Shown piece after piece: positions 26,446 to 36,373 of a DNA stretch of 64,000 nt (its first letter is position 1; each line of letters begins with the position of its first letter). This DNA comes from an uncultured Flavobacteriales bacterium (lineage in GTDB: Bacteria; Bacteroidota; Bacteroidia; Flavobacteriales_D; Sanyastnellaceae): assembly GCA_938085105.1 (NCBI GenBank), contig CALKGK010000044.1, forward strand, positions 1-64,000. The letters run 5' to 3'. The notes under the pieces are model-generated. The model worked only from the letters and a program-made list of their open reading frames with translations, did not search any database and was not told the DNA's origin. The position numbers and the translations under genes were made by a program.

Positions 26446-27888
26446 ATGCTTCACGAAGGAAATAAAGTAATCGACGAGTCAAGACAAGGAGAGGTAATCA
26501 TGTCTCCAAAGGGCTCGAAGAAAAAAGGGAAGAAGCTTTTTCTAGAAAGCTATGGCTGCCAGATGAATTTTGCAGACAGTGAGATCGTGGTGTCCATTCT
26601 GGGCAAGGAAGGTTTTGAAACCACCCGAAGTTTGGAACAGGCAGATGTTGTTTTACTCAATACCTGTTCTATTCGCGAGAATGCGGAACAAAAAGTGCGC
26701 AACCGTTTGGTTCATTTCAAAAACCTCAAGAAGAAAAAGCCGTCAATGGTGGTGGGTGTTTTGGGGTGTATGGCCGAGCGTCTAAGAGAGCAACTTTTGG
26801 AAGAAGAGCACTTGGTAGATATGGTCGTTGGTCCGGATGCCTATCGGGATCTTCCCAAGCTAATTTCTGAGGTTCACGGCGGACAAAAAGCAGTGAATGT
26901 CTTGCTTTCAAGAGAAGAAACTTACGCGGAAATTAGTCCGGTTCGCTTGGATAGCAACGGAGTGAGTGCCTTCATCTCCATCATGAGGGGGTGTGATAAC
27001 ATGTGTTCCTTTTGCGTAGTTCCCTTTACGCGAGGAAGAGAACGTTCTAGAGACCCAGAATCCATCGTTGCTGAGGCACAAGATCTTTTTGATCGAGGAT
27101 TTAGAGAAGTAACACTTTTGGGGCAAAATGTAGATTCGTACAAATGGAATTTGACCAACAAAGGCGAAGTGAAAGATCCGGAAAAGGAAACCGTGAACTT
27201 TGCTCAATTGATCGAGAAAGTGGCCTTGGTAAACCCCGATTTGAGGGTTCGTTTCAGTACATCGCACCCCAAAGACATGACGGACGACGTGCTTCACACC
27301 ATGGCGAAGTACGATAACCTCTGTAAGTACATTCACTTGCCTGTTCAATCAGGAAATTCCGATGTCTTGAAGCGAATGAATCGCGGTTATACAAGAGAAT
27401 GGTACATGAACCGCATTGACGCCATTCGCAGGATTTTGCCCGATTGTACCATTTCTACCGATATCATTACTGGTTTTTGTGGTGAAACGGAAGAACAGCA
27501 TCAAGATACCCTTTCTTTAATGAAGGAGGTGTCTTATCAGATGTCATACATGTTCAAGTATTCTGAGCGACCAAGAACTTTGGCGGAAAGAAAATATGAG
27601 GACGATGTGCCGGAGGAAGTGAAGAGCCGACGATTGGATGAAGTGATTGCCGTGCACTTGGAATGTGCGAAGGCGGGAACATCGGCCATGGTGGGGAATA
27701 CCTACACGGTTCTGGTAGAAGGAGTATCGAAGAAGTCAGACAAACATCATTTTGGCCGCAACAGTCAAAACACCATTGTCGTTTTTCCGAAGGGAGATAG
27801 TAAAATTGGGACTTACGTAAAAGTAAAGGCCTTGTCCAACACAGCGGTTACCCTTATTGGGGAGTTGCTTGAAACAGAAAGCGAATAA
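26446..27888 (+). CDS. miaB: tRNA-2-methylthio-N6-dimethylallyladenosine synthase
   Basis: MiaB adds the methylthio group at position 37 of tRNAs that read codons starting with U. The 480-residue protein has the N-terminal UPF0004 domain with three cluster cysteines (C38 in SYGCQMN, C74, C108), the radical-SAM motif CDNMCSFC (C183, C187, C190) for the second 4Fe-4S cluster, and a C-terminal TRAM RNA-binding domain (about 410-478). The N-terminal 30 residues are a family-typical extension, so the ATG at 26446 is plausible. It starts a five-gene run with 2-base spacing to the sigma-54 activator. Confidence 0.95.
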   Translation: MLHEGNKVIDESRQGEVIMSPKGSKKKGKKLFLESYGCQMNFADSEIVVSILGKEGFETTRSLEQADVVLLNTCSIRENAEQKVRNRLVHFKNLKKKKPSMVVGVLGCMAERLREQLLEEEHLVDMVVGPDAYRDLPKLISEVHGGQKAVNVLLSREETYAEISPVRLDSNGVSAFISIMRGCDNMCSFCVVPFTRGRERSRDPESIVAEAQDLFDRGFREVTLLGQNVDSYKWNLTNKGEVKDPEKETVNFAQLIEKVALVNPDLRVRFSTSHPKDMTDDVLHTMAKYDNLCKYIHLPVQSGNSDVLKRMNRGYTREWYMNRIDAIRRILPDCTISTDIITGFCGETEEQHQDTLSLMKEVSYQMSYMFKYSERPRTLAERKYEDDVPEEVKSRRLDEVIAVHLECAKAGTSAMVGNTYTVLVEGVSKKSDKHHFGRNSQNTIVVFPKGDSKIGTYVKVKALSNTAVTLIGELLETESE

Positions 27889-27890
27889 AT

Positions 27891-29147
27891 ATGGACGTAC
27901 AAGCCATCAAACAACGCTTCGGCATTATCGGAAATTCCGCTTTGCTGAATCGAGCCATTGACGTGGCCATGCAAGTTGCCCCCACCGAAATCTCCGTTTT
28001 GATCAATGGAGAAAGTGGAACGGGAAAAGAAGTGATGCCCAAGATCATTCATCAATTGAGTGCAAGGAAGCACGGGAGTTACATTGCTGTTAACTGCGGT
28101 GCAATTCCTGAAGGTACCATTGACTCAGAGTTGTTTGGTCATGAAAAAGGAGCCTTTACAGGGGCACACGAATCGAGAAAGGGCTATTTTGAAGTGGCCA
28201 ATGGCGGAACCATTTTTCTGGATGAAGTTGCTGAGCTTCCTCTTCAAACCCAAGTGCGTTTGTTGAGGGTACTTGAAACTGGAGAGTTCATTCGCGTGGG
28301 ATCCTCTAAGGTGATCAAAACCGATGTGCGAGTCGTGGCTGCCACGAATGTACATTTTGGAGATGCCATTAAGAACAACAAATTTCGGGAAGACCTCTTT
28401 TACCGATTAAATCAAGTGCCCATTTACATGCCCCCGCTTCGAGAACGCAGAGAAGATATTCACTTGCTGTTTCGCAAGTTTACCTATGATTTTTCTGAGA
28501 AATACCATGTTCCAGCTTTGGAATTGTCGGAAGATGCAGTGGATTTGTTGGAGAATTACCGTTGGCCGGGAAACATTCGTCAGCTCAAAAACATCTCGGA
28601 GCAAATATCAGTCATCGAGCAAAATCGTTTCTTGGATGCCGATACGCTTCGTGCCTATTTACCTCATGCCGATGTGAGTCAGAGTCCAGCTTTGGTTAGT
28701 GATTCGGGCAATTCAGGGTCCAAAGGAGGAAGTGATTTTACAGAGCGAGAAATCTTGTACAAGGTTTTGTTCGACATGAAAAATGACCTGAACGACTTGA
28801 AAGACCTTGTTTTGAAATTGATCCAGAACGACGGTCATCTCGACGCGAACGACAGCAACAGCGAGTTGCTTAAAAAGGTTTTTTACGACGATGGAGATGC
28901 GCCTAGCGAACGCTCAGGAGTGCTTCAATTGCCGGAAAGAACCAGTCATTCTAGTGGGAACAAAGCAGTTCATTTGAGCGAGGTGCATGAAGAAGTGGAG
29001 GAAACCTTATCGCTTCAGGACACCGAAAAGGAATTGATCCGCAAAGCTTTGCTTAAGCACAAGAACAAACGGAAACATGCCGCGAAGGAATTGGGCATTT
29101 CCGAACGAACCTTGTATCGAAAAATTAAAGAGTACAATCTGAAATGA
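27891..29147 (+). CDS. Sigma-54-dependent transcriptional activator without receiver
   Basis: The 418-residue protein begins directly with the AAA+ sigma-54 activation domain: Walker A GESGTGKE (40-47), the sigma-54-contacting GAFTGA loop (87-92), Walker B-like GTIFLDEVAELP, and the arginine-finger region FREDLFYRL. There is no N-terminal receiver, GAF or PAS sensor. A low-complexity, acidic linker (about 265-370) leads to a C-terminal Fis-type helix-turn-helix (KHAAKELGISERTLYRKIKEYNLK region). It should activate RpoN promoters; targets are not visible here. How it is controlled is unclear, possibly by amount or by the linker. It sits between miaB and lptE in one transcript. Confidence 0.92.
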   Translation: MDVQAIKQRFGIIGNSALLNRAIDVAMQVAPTEISVLINGESGTGKEVMPKIIHQLSARKHGSYIAVNCGAIPEGTIDSELFGHEKGAFTGAHESRKGYFEVANGGTIFLDEVAELPLQTQVRLLRVLETGEFIRVGSSKVIKTDVRVVAATNVHFGDAIKNNKFREDLFYRLNQVPIYMPPLRERREDIHLLFRKFTYDFSEKYHVPALELSEDAVDLLENYRWPGNIRQLKNISEQISVIEQNRFLDADTLRAYLPHADVSQSPALVSDSGNSGSKGGSDFTEREILYKVLFDMKNDLNDLKDLVLKLIQNDGHLDANDSNSELLKKVFYDDGDAPSERSGVLQLPERTSHSSGNKAVHLSEVHEEVEETLSLQDTEKELIRKALLKHKNKRKHAAKELGISERTLYRKIKEYNLK

Positions 29148-29181
29148 TCCGCGCGCGTTCAGTTCAAAAGAAATTTATTCT

Positions 29182-29682
29182 ATGAAAATGAAGGTTTTGA
29201 CATTTGTATTGTTGGTGCTTACCTGCTTGGGGTCTTGCGGAGTGTACAGTCCTTATGGAGCTCAGACTTCTGGGGCGAAAACCTTTTCTGTCGATTATTT
29301 CAAGCCGCAAACACCCTTGGCTAGTCCGGAAATGGCTCAAAACTTCACCGAAGCCCTCAAGGATTTGATCTTGCGTCAAAGCACTTTGAGCTTGGAAGAG
29401 AAGGATGGAGAATTACAGTATTCTGGAAGCATTACTGGCTATTCCGTGATGCCCGTTGGTGTGCAGGGGGATGAGGTAGCGAACGTCAACCGTTTGAGCA
29501 TCACCATCAAGGTGCGTTATGTCAATACTTTAGAGAAAGGCTTGAGCTTTGACCGATCTTTCACCAAGTTTGCCGACTACGATAGTTCTGAGGATTTGTT
29601 TTCAGTTGAAGCTTCTCTTTTGGACGATATTAATGATCAAATTACGCAAGATATTTTTAACTCGAGCTTAGGGAATTGGTGA
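29182..29682 (+). CDS. lptE: LptE-family lipopolysaccharide-assembly lipoprotein
   Basis: The 166-residue product has a lipoprotein signal with lipobox LGSC (Cys19) and a compact alpha/beta domain opening GVYSPYGAQTSGAKTFSVDYF, typical of the Bacteroidota LptE family (lptE-like, PF04390 type). LptE plugs the LptD barrel and helps insert lipopolysaccharide at the outer membrane. The same order, sigma-54 activator then LptE then secG, is common in Flavobacteriia, which supports the call. The stop overlaps the next start as TGATG. Confidence 0.85.
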   Translation: MKMKVLTFVLLVLTCLGSCGVYSPYGAQTSGAKTFSVDYFKPQTPLASPEMAQNFTEALKDLILRQSTLSLEEKDGELQYSGSITGYSVMPVGVQGDEVANVNRLSITIKVRYVNTLEKGLSFDRSFTKFADYDSSEDLFSVEASLLDDINDQITQDIFNSSLGNW

Positions 29683-30806
29683 TGGATAAAGACCGCTTTT
29701 ATACCTATTTAAAGGATGGGGTTCAAGGAACCTCGGAGGAGCAGGAAGACCTTCTGGCCATTCTCGAGCAATACCCTTATTTTCAAAGTGCGAGGGTGAT
29801 GTTGAGCAAGTCGTTTTACCTTAGTGGTCACCATGAATTTGATCAAGTCTTGCAACAAGCGGCGATACACGTCGGGGACCGGTCGTATTTATTTCAAGAA
29901 CACACCAAAGAATTGCTATCCAATACCATTGCACAAGTGGAAGCTGAAATGGAGGAGTTGCCTTTGGAGACCGAAACACTTGAAGAAGAAGTGAATGCAG
30001 ACCTTTCGGAACATGAAGAACCGAAAGAAGAACAAGGTATTGAACAAGGGAGTACTTTAAAGGAAGAGGCAGAGCACAGCACCGACGCGGAGGAAGCCAT
30101 CGAAGTGGAGGAGGATGATTCCCTTCAGCCCGAAGAAAAAGAAGACCACAATACCAAGGAAGACCGGAAGAAGTTCGATGAAATGAATGAGCTAGAGCAG
30201 GAAGTTTTGCTCGGAGCTTTGTCTAGCAGTATCTCCCAAGAATTGCGAGAGCATGAGGGAATTGAGGGAAATGAATCTACAAAGGATGAACAAGAAATCA
30301 GCGAGCAAGTTGAGCCAGCATCCGTTCCCCTTTCAACATCATTGAAAACATCCATGGAAGAATCCGAAGAAGGATTGAGCTTGTTTGCTTCCTGGATTTA
30401 TTCGAGAGCGAAAGAAATGCAATATGGTGAAGGAGTTCATGAAGTGAGTTCATCATCCGTTGGTGCAGCAAGTGAGGTAGAGGGAGGAGTTGAGGAGACG
30501 GAAGCAAGTACAAAGGCCGAAAGTTCTGAGCCACAATCCAAGGGAGATATTATTGACGCATTCATACGTAATGAGCCCAAAATCACCCCTCGGAGGGCCA
30601 TGGACGTTGAACCGCCTGAAGTTGTTGCGAAAGCCTTAGTTCAGGACGAAGAATGGGTGACAGAGACCTTAGCTCAAGTCTACGCCAAGCAAGGAAACCT
30701 CGGAAAGGCCCGAAAAGCCTATAAATTACTAGCTTTGAAATATCCAGAAAAAAGCGTTTACTTTGCAAACCAAATTAAAAAGCTGGGTAACCAGTCGAAC
30801 AAATAA
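29682..30806 (+). CDS. Acidic conserved protein of unknown function with C-terminal TPR-like segment
   Basis: The 374-residue product (ATG at 29682, overlapping the lptE stop; a TTG two codons upstream is less likely) has three parts. The N-terminal 75 residues (DRFYTYLKDG...LLAILEQYPYFQSARVMLSKSFY) form a conserved helical domain. The middle, about 80-280, is strongly acidic, low in complexity and probably disordered. The C-terminal 70 residues (DEEWVTETLAQVYAKQGNLGKARKAYKLLALKYPEKS) form one to two TPR-like helices. No signal peptide or membrane segment is present. It lies between lptE and secG, so an envelope-biogenesis link is possible. I do not recognise a named function. Confidence 0.8.
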   Translation: MDKDRFYTYLKDGVQGTSEEQEDLLAILEQYPYFQSARVMLSKSFYLSGHHEFDQVLQQAAIHVGDRSYLFQEHTKELLSNTIAQVEAEMEELPLETETLEEEVNADLSEHEEPKEEQGIEQGSTLKEEAEHSTDAEEAIEVEEDDSLQPEEKEDHNTKEDRKKFDEMNELEQEVLLGALSSSISQELREHEGIEGNESTKDEQEISEQVEPASVPLSTSLKTSMEESEEGLSLFASWIYSRAKEMQYGEGVHEVSSSSVGAASEVEGGVEETEASTKAESSEPQSKGDIIDAFIRNEPKITPRRAMDVEPPEVVAKALVQDEEWVTETLAQVYAKQGNLGKARKAYKLLALKYPEKSVYFANQIKKLGNQSNK

Positions 30807-30821
30807 GTAATTTCATCGAAG

Positions 30822-31142
30822 ATGGGCATTTTTTTAACCGTAGTTATTTTGTTGGTATGCTTGCTATTGGCAGCCGTAATATTGGTGCAAAACCCTAAAG
30901 GTGGTGGACTTGCCACTGGATTCCAAGGGGCTTCCCAATTTGGAGGTGTTCAGAAAACCAATGATTTCCTCGAGAAGTCAACTTGGTATTTAGTAATTGC
31001 TTTGTTCGTGCTTTGTCTTTTCTCAGCCAGCGTAATGTCTGGAAGCGGAGAAATCGAAGGACAGTATCAAGAAGATACGAGCATTACCACCCCTGCCATC
31101 CAAGATGGAGGAGGTTTGGATACAGAGGCTCCTGTAGAATAA
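30822..31142 (+). CDS. secG: Preprotein translocase subunit SecG
   Basis: SecG is the small accessory subunit of the SecYEG inner-membrane channel. The 106-residue product has two hydrophobic helices (about 2-22 and 52-72) joined by the conserved cytoplasmic loop VQNPKGGGLATGFQGASQFGGVQKTNDFLEKST. The C-terminal 30 residues are acidic and low in complexity, as in other Bacteroidota. It follows the acidic protein by 15 bases and is followed by a good terminator, ending the operon that begins with miaB. Confidence 0.95.
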   Translation: MGIFLTVVILLVCLLLAAVILVQNPKGGGLATGFQGASQFGGVQKTNDFLEKSTWYLVIALFVLCLFSASVMSGSGEIEGQYQEDTSITTPAIQDGGGLDTEAPVE

Positions 31143-31163
31143 AGATATTTCACCCATTATATC

Positions 31164-31199
31164 AATGTCAGTATGTCATCACATGCTGACATTTTTTTT
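31164..31199 (+). terminator. Rho-independent terminator after secG
   Basis: AATGTCAGTATG (31164-31175) pairs with CATGCTGACATT (31182-31193), a 12-base-pair stem with one wobble, around the loop TCATCA, followed by a run of T to 31199. Confidence 0.85.
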
Positions 31200-31312
31200 G
31201 CCCATAACTGAAGTATTGTCGGGTTACGGTGCTTAAAAAGCGGATGGCACAAAATATGAGAATGGGCGGACAGGTAAATAACCTGCATTATTAACTCTAA
31301 AATTGTAAACCA

Positions 31313-31588
31313 ATGTCAGTAAACGTAAAGCCCTTGGCAGACCGTGTTCTTGTAGAGCCTGCTCCTGCAGAAGAAACCACAGCTAGCGGGATCATTATTC
31401 CAGATTCAGCGAAAGAAAAACCACAACGCGGTAAGGTGATCGCAGTTGGAACAGGCAAGCCTGATGAGCCATTGACGGTAAAAGTTGGTGATACCATTTT
31501 GTATGGCAAATACTCAGGAACTGAGTTGAACCTTGAAGGTACCGATTACCTCATCATGCGCGAGTCTGATATCTTCGCCATTGTTTAA
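31313..31588 (+). CDS. groES: Co-chaperonin GroES
   Basis: The 91-residue cap of the GroEL chamber. It opens [43 protein letters not shown], with the mobile loop (about residues 18-32) that docks on GroEL, and ends [10 protein letters not shown]. It lies 33 bases upstream of groL in the usual operon. The 120 bases upstream contain no CIRCE inverted repeat, so control is probably not by HrcA at this site; a weak TAAAATTG at 31298-31305 is too close to the start to be convincing as the promoter. Confidence 0.97.
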   Translation: MSVNVKPLADRVLVEPAPAEETTASGIIIPDSAKEKPQRGKVIAVGTGKPDEPLTVKVGDTILYGKYSGTELNLEGTDYLIMRESDIFAIV

Positions 31589-31600
31589 TTTTCTCATTAA

Positions 31601-33259
<1,659 letters not shown>

Positions 33260-33303
33260 GAAAGAATCGTTGAAGCTGAGAAAGCTCACGAAGAAGATAA
33301 AAT

Positions 33304-33338
33304 GGCCGCTTTGATTTGATCAGAGCGGCTATTTTTTT
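33304..33338 (+). terminator. Strong hairpin terminator after groL, overlapping the gldA stop
   Basis: GCCGCTTTGAT (33305-33315) pairs with ATCAGAGCGGC (33319-33329), including one wobble, around a TTG loop; a T-run follows. The gldA stop codon (33329-33331, minus strand) lies at the edge of the stem, so the hairpin probably serves both convergent transcripts, more strongly for groL. Confidence 0.85.
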
Positions 33339-34240
33339 GTCAGTGTTTTGAAAACATCTTCCATATTCATCGCTTCTTTTTGCAAACCAAGCACACTTCG
33401 ATCGTTCTTCACGGCCCAATCAAAAATCGCTTGTCGGATATCGGTTCCTCCTTCAGAAATGAAAAGATAAGTATGATTCCCTTTCGCTTCCAAGGACTTC
33501 ACTCCTGGAATTTGTTTTAAGCTCTCCTCGTTACAAGCTTCGTTGAATTCTACACTTACAGCGTCACGTTGTTTTTGCTGGAGGTTTCTTAAATCGGCGA
33601 CCGGGGCATCTGCCACAATATCACCGCGATTTATGATGATTGCTCGATTACAAAGTGCTTCAACCTCTTGCATGATGTGGGTGCTTAGCATCACGGTTTT
33701 ACTTTGCCCAATTTCCTGGATCAACTGACGAATTTCTACCAATTGATTGGGGTCAAGACCAGAAGTAGGTTCATCAAGAATAAGTACCTCAGGGTCGTGA
33801 ATCATCGCTTGGGCAAGCCCGACACGCTGTCTATAACCTTTCGAAAGTTCCTCAATTTTCTTGTGTTGTTCCAAGCCGAGTCCCACACGTTCAATCATCT
33901 CGTCTACGCGTTGAGTAGCATTGGGAAGTTGGTACAATTGGGCAACAAAGAGCAGGTATTCTTTTACCCACATGTCCAAATACAAGGGGTTGTGTTCCGG
34001 TAAATAACCTACCTTTTTTTTCACCTCTAAGGGCGATTCCATCACGTCCAAACCACAAACTTCCACCTTTCCTTGAGTGGGAGGAATGAAGCAAGTGATG
34101 ATTTTCATCATCGTTGTTTTACCAGCGCCATTGGGTCCGAGAAAACCAATGATCTCTCCTTTTGAAATGGAGAAATCCACCTGGTTTAGGGCTTTTTGCT
34201 CTCCGTAGAGCTTGCTTAAATTCTGAACAATTATGGACAT
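33329..34240 (-). CDS. gldA: Gliding-motility-associated ABC transporter ATP-binding protein GldA
   Basis: The 303-residue protein is an ABC ATPase: Walker A GPNGAGKTT (about 36-44), signature LSKGYRQRVGLAQA, Walker B VLILDEPTSGLDPNQ, and an extended C-terminal region (about 215-303). It matches the GldA type of Flavobacteriia, where GldA with the membrane proteins GldF and GldG forms an ABC transporter needed for gliding; its substrate is unknown. No gldF or gldG is in this window, so they must be elsewhere if present. The divergent start is close to a TATTTTTG box at 34257-34264. Confidence 0.85.
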   Translation of the reverse strand: MSIIVQNLSKLYGEQKALNQVDFSISKGEIIGFLGPNGAGKTTMMKIITCFIPPTQGKVEVCGLDVMESPLEVKKKVGYLPEHNPLYLDMWVKEYLLFVAQLYQLPNATQRVDEMIERVGLGLEQHKKIEELSKGYRQRVGLAQAMIHDPEVLILDEPTSGLDPNQLVEIRQLIQEIGQSKTVMLSTHIMQEVEALCNRAIIINRGDIVADAPVADLRNLQQKQRDAVSVEFNEACNEESLKQIPGVKSLEAKGNHTYLFISEGGTDIRQAIFDWAVKNDRSVLGLQKEAMNMEDVFKTLTKK

Positions 34241-34256
34241 GAGTGCTGATTTTCCT

Positions 34257-34264
34257 CAAAAATA
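34257..34264 (-). promoter_or_regulatory. -7 promoter box TATTTTTG upstream of gldA
   Basis: On the minus strand TATTTTTG fits TAnnTTTG and lies 16 bases before the gldA ATG. The 90-base gldA-rsgA intergenic region holds this and the divergent rsgA box. Confidence 0.5.
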
Positions 34265-34316
34265 GGAAAGACTGAATGAAAGACCTGCTTTAAAGTCGCA
34301 ATTCAATGCTCATTCA

Positions 34317-34324
34317 TACCTTTG
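34317..34324 (+). promoter_or_regulatory. -7 promoter box TACCTTTG upstream of rsgA
   Basis: TACCTTTG fits TAnnTTTG and ends only 6 bases before the ATG at 34331, so the transcript may start at or beside the start codon (nearly leaderless), or translation starts at the second ATG, 34337. Confidence 0.55.
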
Positions 34325-34330
34325 TAAGGC

Positions 34331-35269
34331 ATGGATATGGAAACAGAAAATGGATTAGTGATCAAGTCAACGGGGTCTTGGTATGACGTTCTACGAGAAG
34401 ATGGCAGCTTGGTGTCTTGTCAAATCAAAGGCAAGTTTCGTTTGAAGGGCCTCAAAACCACCAACCCAATTTCGGTAGGTGACCGGGTTCAATTCATTTT
34501 GAATGAAGACAAAACCGGGGTGATTACTCACATCGAGGAGCGCAAGAACTACATTGTTCGGAAATCGGTGAACTTGAGCAAGCAAATGCACATTGTTGCA
34601 AGCAATGTGGATACCGCTTATTTACTCGTGACACTGAGTGAGCCGAGAACATCCATGGGCTTCATTGACCGTTTTTTGGTTTCCGCCGAGGCTTATCATA
34701 TTCCTGTTGTGTTGCTCTTTAACAAGGCTGACATGTATGATGATGAAGAGCTGGATCTGATGGGCTACTACATGGAATTGTATCAAGCCATCGGTTACCC
34801 TTGTCAAGCCATATCCGCCCTCGAAGGCGACGGAGTAGAGCACGTTCAGAAGCACATGAAGGGAAAGATCAGCATGGTATCTGGTCATTCAGGAGCGGGG
34901 AAATCTACTTTGATCAATCGATTGATTCCTGGAGTAGATATTCGAACATCGGAGGTCTCTGAATCGCACGGGAAGGGAAGGCACACCACCACCTTTGCTG
35001 AAATGCATGCCTTGCCTGAAGGAGGTTTTATCATTGATACTCCAGGGATAAAGGGCTTTGGTTTGGTGGATATTCCAAAAAACGATTTGCATCATTATTT
35101 TCCAGAAATGTTTGAGCGCTTGCCCGGTTGTCGATTCCACAATTGTTTACATTTGAATGAGCCCGGTTGTGCTGTAAAAGCCGCCGTTGAATCAGGAGAA
35201 GTGAATGCAGAACGCTACCACAACTACCTCATGATGTATGAGGATGACGAAACGGCATCTTACAGGTGA
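34331..35269 (+). CDS. rsgA: Ribosome small-subunit-dependent GTPase A
   Basis: RsgA is a late 30S-assembly GTPase. The 312-residue protein has an N-terminal OB fold, then the circularly permuted GTPase motifs in the order G4 (NKAD, 131-134), G1 (GHSGAGKST, 185-193), and G3 (DTPGIKGFG), and a C-terminal zinc site with CRFHNC...H...C (about 261-274). A second ATG lies two codons in (34337), and the promoter box makes either start possible. Its stop overlaps that of the convergent cysQ gene by 10 bases. Confidence 0.95.
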   Translation: MDMETENGLVIKSTGSWYDVLREDGSLVSCQIKGKFRLKGLKTTNPISVGDRVQFILNEDKTGVITHIEERKNYIVRKSVNLSKQMHIVASNVDTAYLLVTLSEPRTSMGFIDRFLVSAEAYHIPVVLLFNKADMYDDEELDLMGYYMELYQAIGYPCQAISALEGDGVEHVQKHMKGKISMVSGHSGAGKSTLINRLIPGVDIRTSEVSESHGKGRHTTTFAEMHALPEGGFIIDTPGIKGFGLVDIPKNDLHHYFPEMFERLPGCRFHNCLHLNEPGCAVKAAVESGEVNAERYHNYLMMYEDDETASYR

Positions 35270-36066
35270 TACTCATTCTTTCCTGCAATGAAGGGAGGGT
35301 TGTATAGACTCTCTCTATTGTACAGCAAAGGAGCATTGGTTTCTAAGCTGATGATGTCTTGGTCTGAAGCCAGAAGTAAAGCGTGTCCGGCAGCCGTATC
35401 CCATTCCATGCAAGGGCTGAAGCGAGGGTAGAGATGGGCTTTTTGCTGCGCCAGTGCCATGAATTTTGTGCTGCTTCCTGCTCTTTTGATTTTCACATCA
35501 CCGTGTTTTTGTTCCAACATAGAGAGGTAGTGCTTTGTTTTTGAGTTCAAATGAGCTCGAGACACTAGAGCGGTGAATTCTTGTGGCAAAGCGTGAACTT
35601 CAGAGCGGTGTTTGGGGTCAAAAATAGCGTTGGGTTCGAGAAATGCTTTGGAGTGAAATAGTCCAGTAACCTTTCCTCCCCACATGATCTCTTTGGTTTC
35701 GGGGAGTGCGATGACTCCGATGACTGGTCGCTGATTTTCGATCAGAGCAATGTTGACCGTGTATTCTTTGGATCCGCGCACAAATTCCTTGGTCCCGTCA
35801 AGTGGGTCAATGCTCCAATAGCGATCCCAATGTTTCCGCTGTTCGAAGTTCGGAAGAACTCCCTCTTCGCTCAGGAGGGGGAGTCCGACGGGAGTCAGGG
35901 CCTCACTGATGGCTTGATGTGCTGCTAAATCAGCCTCTGTAACAGGGGAAGCATCGGATTTATAGTTGGTTTGATATCCTTTTGATTTTACAGAAGTTAT
36001 CGCTGTAGCTGCATTTTGGGCAGCACAAACGGCCTTTTCCAGAAGCTTAAAGTAATCGGTTTCCAT
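35260..36066 (-). CDS. cysQ: 3'(2'),5'-bisphosphate nucleotidase
   Basis: The 268-residue protein belongs to the lithium-sensitive inositol-monophosphatase superfamily and most resembles CysQ, which dephosphorylates 3'-phosphoadenosine-5'-phosphate, the by-product of sulfate assimilation. Metal-site motifs are visible: E67/E68 in LLSEEG, DPLDGTKEF (87-95), and the C-terminal EWDTAAGHALL block. CysQ is the best fit because of the DPLDGTKEF form, but an inositol-phosphatase-like substrate cannot be excluded. It overlaps rsgA tail to tail (35260-35269). Confidence 0.88.
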   Translation of the reverse strand: METDYFKLLEKAVCAAQNAATAITSVKSKGYQTNYKSDASPVTEADLAAHQAISEALTPVGLPLLSEEGVLPNFEQRKHWDRYWSIDPLDGTKEFVRGSKEYTVNIALIENQRPVIGVIALPETKEIMWGGKVTGLFHSKAFLEPNAIFDPKHRSEVHALPQEFTALVSRAHLNSKTKHYLSMLEQKHGDVKIKRAGSSTKFMALAQQKAHLYPRFSPCMEWDTAAGHALLLASDQDIISLETNAPLLYNRESLYNPPFIAGKNEYHL

Positions 36067-36222
36067 GCCGTGAAGTTACATGGATTTCTAAAAGGATGTG
36101 TCTGTAGCATACATTAAGGAGAAAATCGAGGGTTTGATCTTCATGGATGGACGAAAGCACATCAAGCCAAAAAAAGGAGTGGCACTTTTATGGAATATGT
36201 ATATTTGCACCATCTCAAAATA
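36067..36222. other. Non-coding stretch upstream of the TPP riboswitch
   Basis: This 156-base stretch between the cysQ start and the riboswitch holds the promoters of cysQ and of the receptor gene. I see no open reading frame, repeat or exact TAnnTTTG box in it. Confidence 0.5.
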
Positions 36223-36306
36223 CAGGGGTGCCTATCTGGAAAAACGTTTCCTACCGGGCTGAGATCATACCCTTCGAACCTGACCGGGTAATTCCGGGTA
36301 GGAAGT
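36223..36306 (+). promoter_or_regulatory. TPP riboswitch aptamer (THI box)
   Basis: The conserved thiamine-pyrophosphate aptamer blocks appear in order: CAGGGGTGCC (36223-36232), GGGCTGAGATCATACCC (about 36256-36272), GAACCTGACCGGGTAATTCC (36276-36295) and GGGTAGGAAG. P2 forms from GGGGT and ACCC; the P3 arm is longer than usual. Position directly before a TonB-dependent receptor fits the known class of thiamine-regulated outer-membrane receptors in Bacteroidota. Binding of TPP should reduce expression of the receptor. Confidence 0.95.
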
Positions 36307-36311
36307 GGGTT

Positions 36312-36352
36312 AAATAAACCGAGCATTGGCTTCCCCTGCCGTGCTGTTATTT
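36312..36352 (+). promoter_or_regulatory. Possible riboswitch expression-platform hairpin
   Basis: AAATAA (36312-36317) and AGCA (36322-36325) face TGCT (36342-36345) and TTATTT (36347-36352). The apical loop contains CCCCTG (36333-36338), complementary to CAGGGG at the 5' end of the aptamer, and CTTCC (36330-36334), complementary to GGAAG at its 3' end. Mutually exclusive pairing could couple TPP binding to expression. This is inference from pairing alone. Confidence 0.45.
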
Positions 36353-36373
36353 AACATTATCTAAATTATTTTT

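Noticed and set aside
29182-31142. Secretion island or transferred segment
   Set aside because: The gene order lptE, conserved acidic protein, secG is a normal chromosomal arrangement in this phylum and base usage does not shift.
31200-31312. CIRCE operator before groES
   Set aside because: No TTAGCACTC-N9-GAGTGCTAA inverted repeat or close relative is present.
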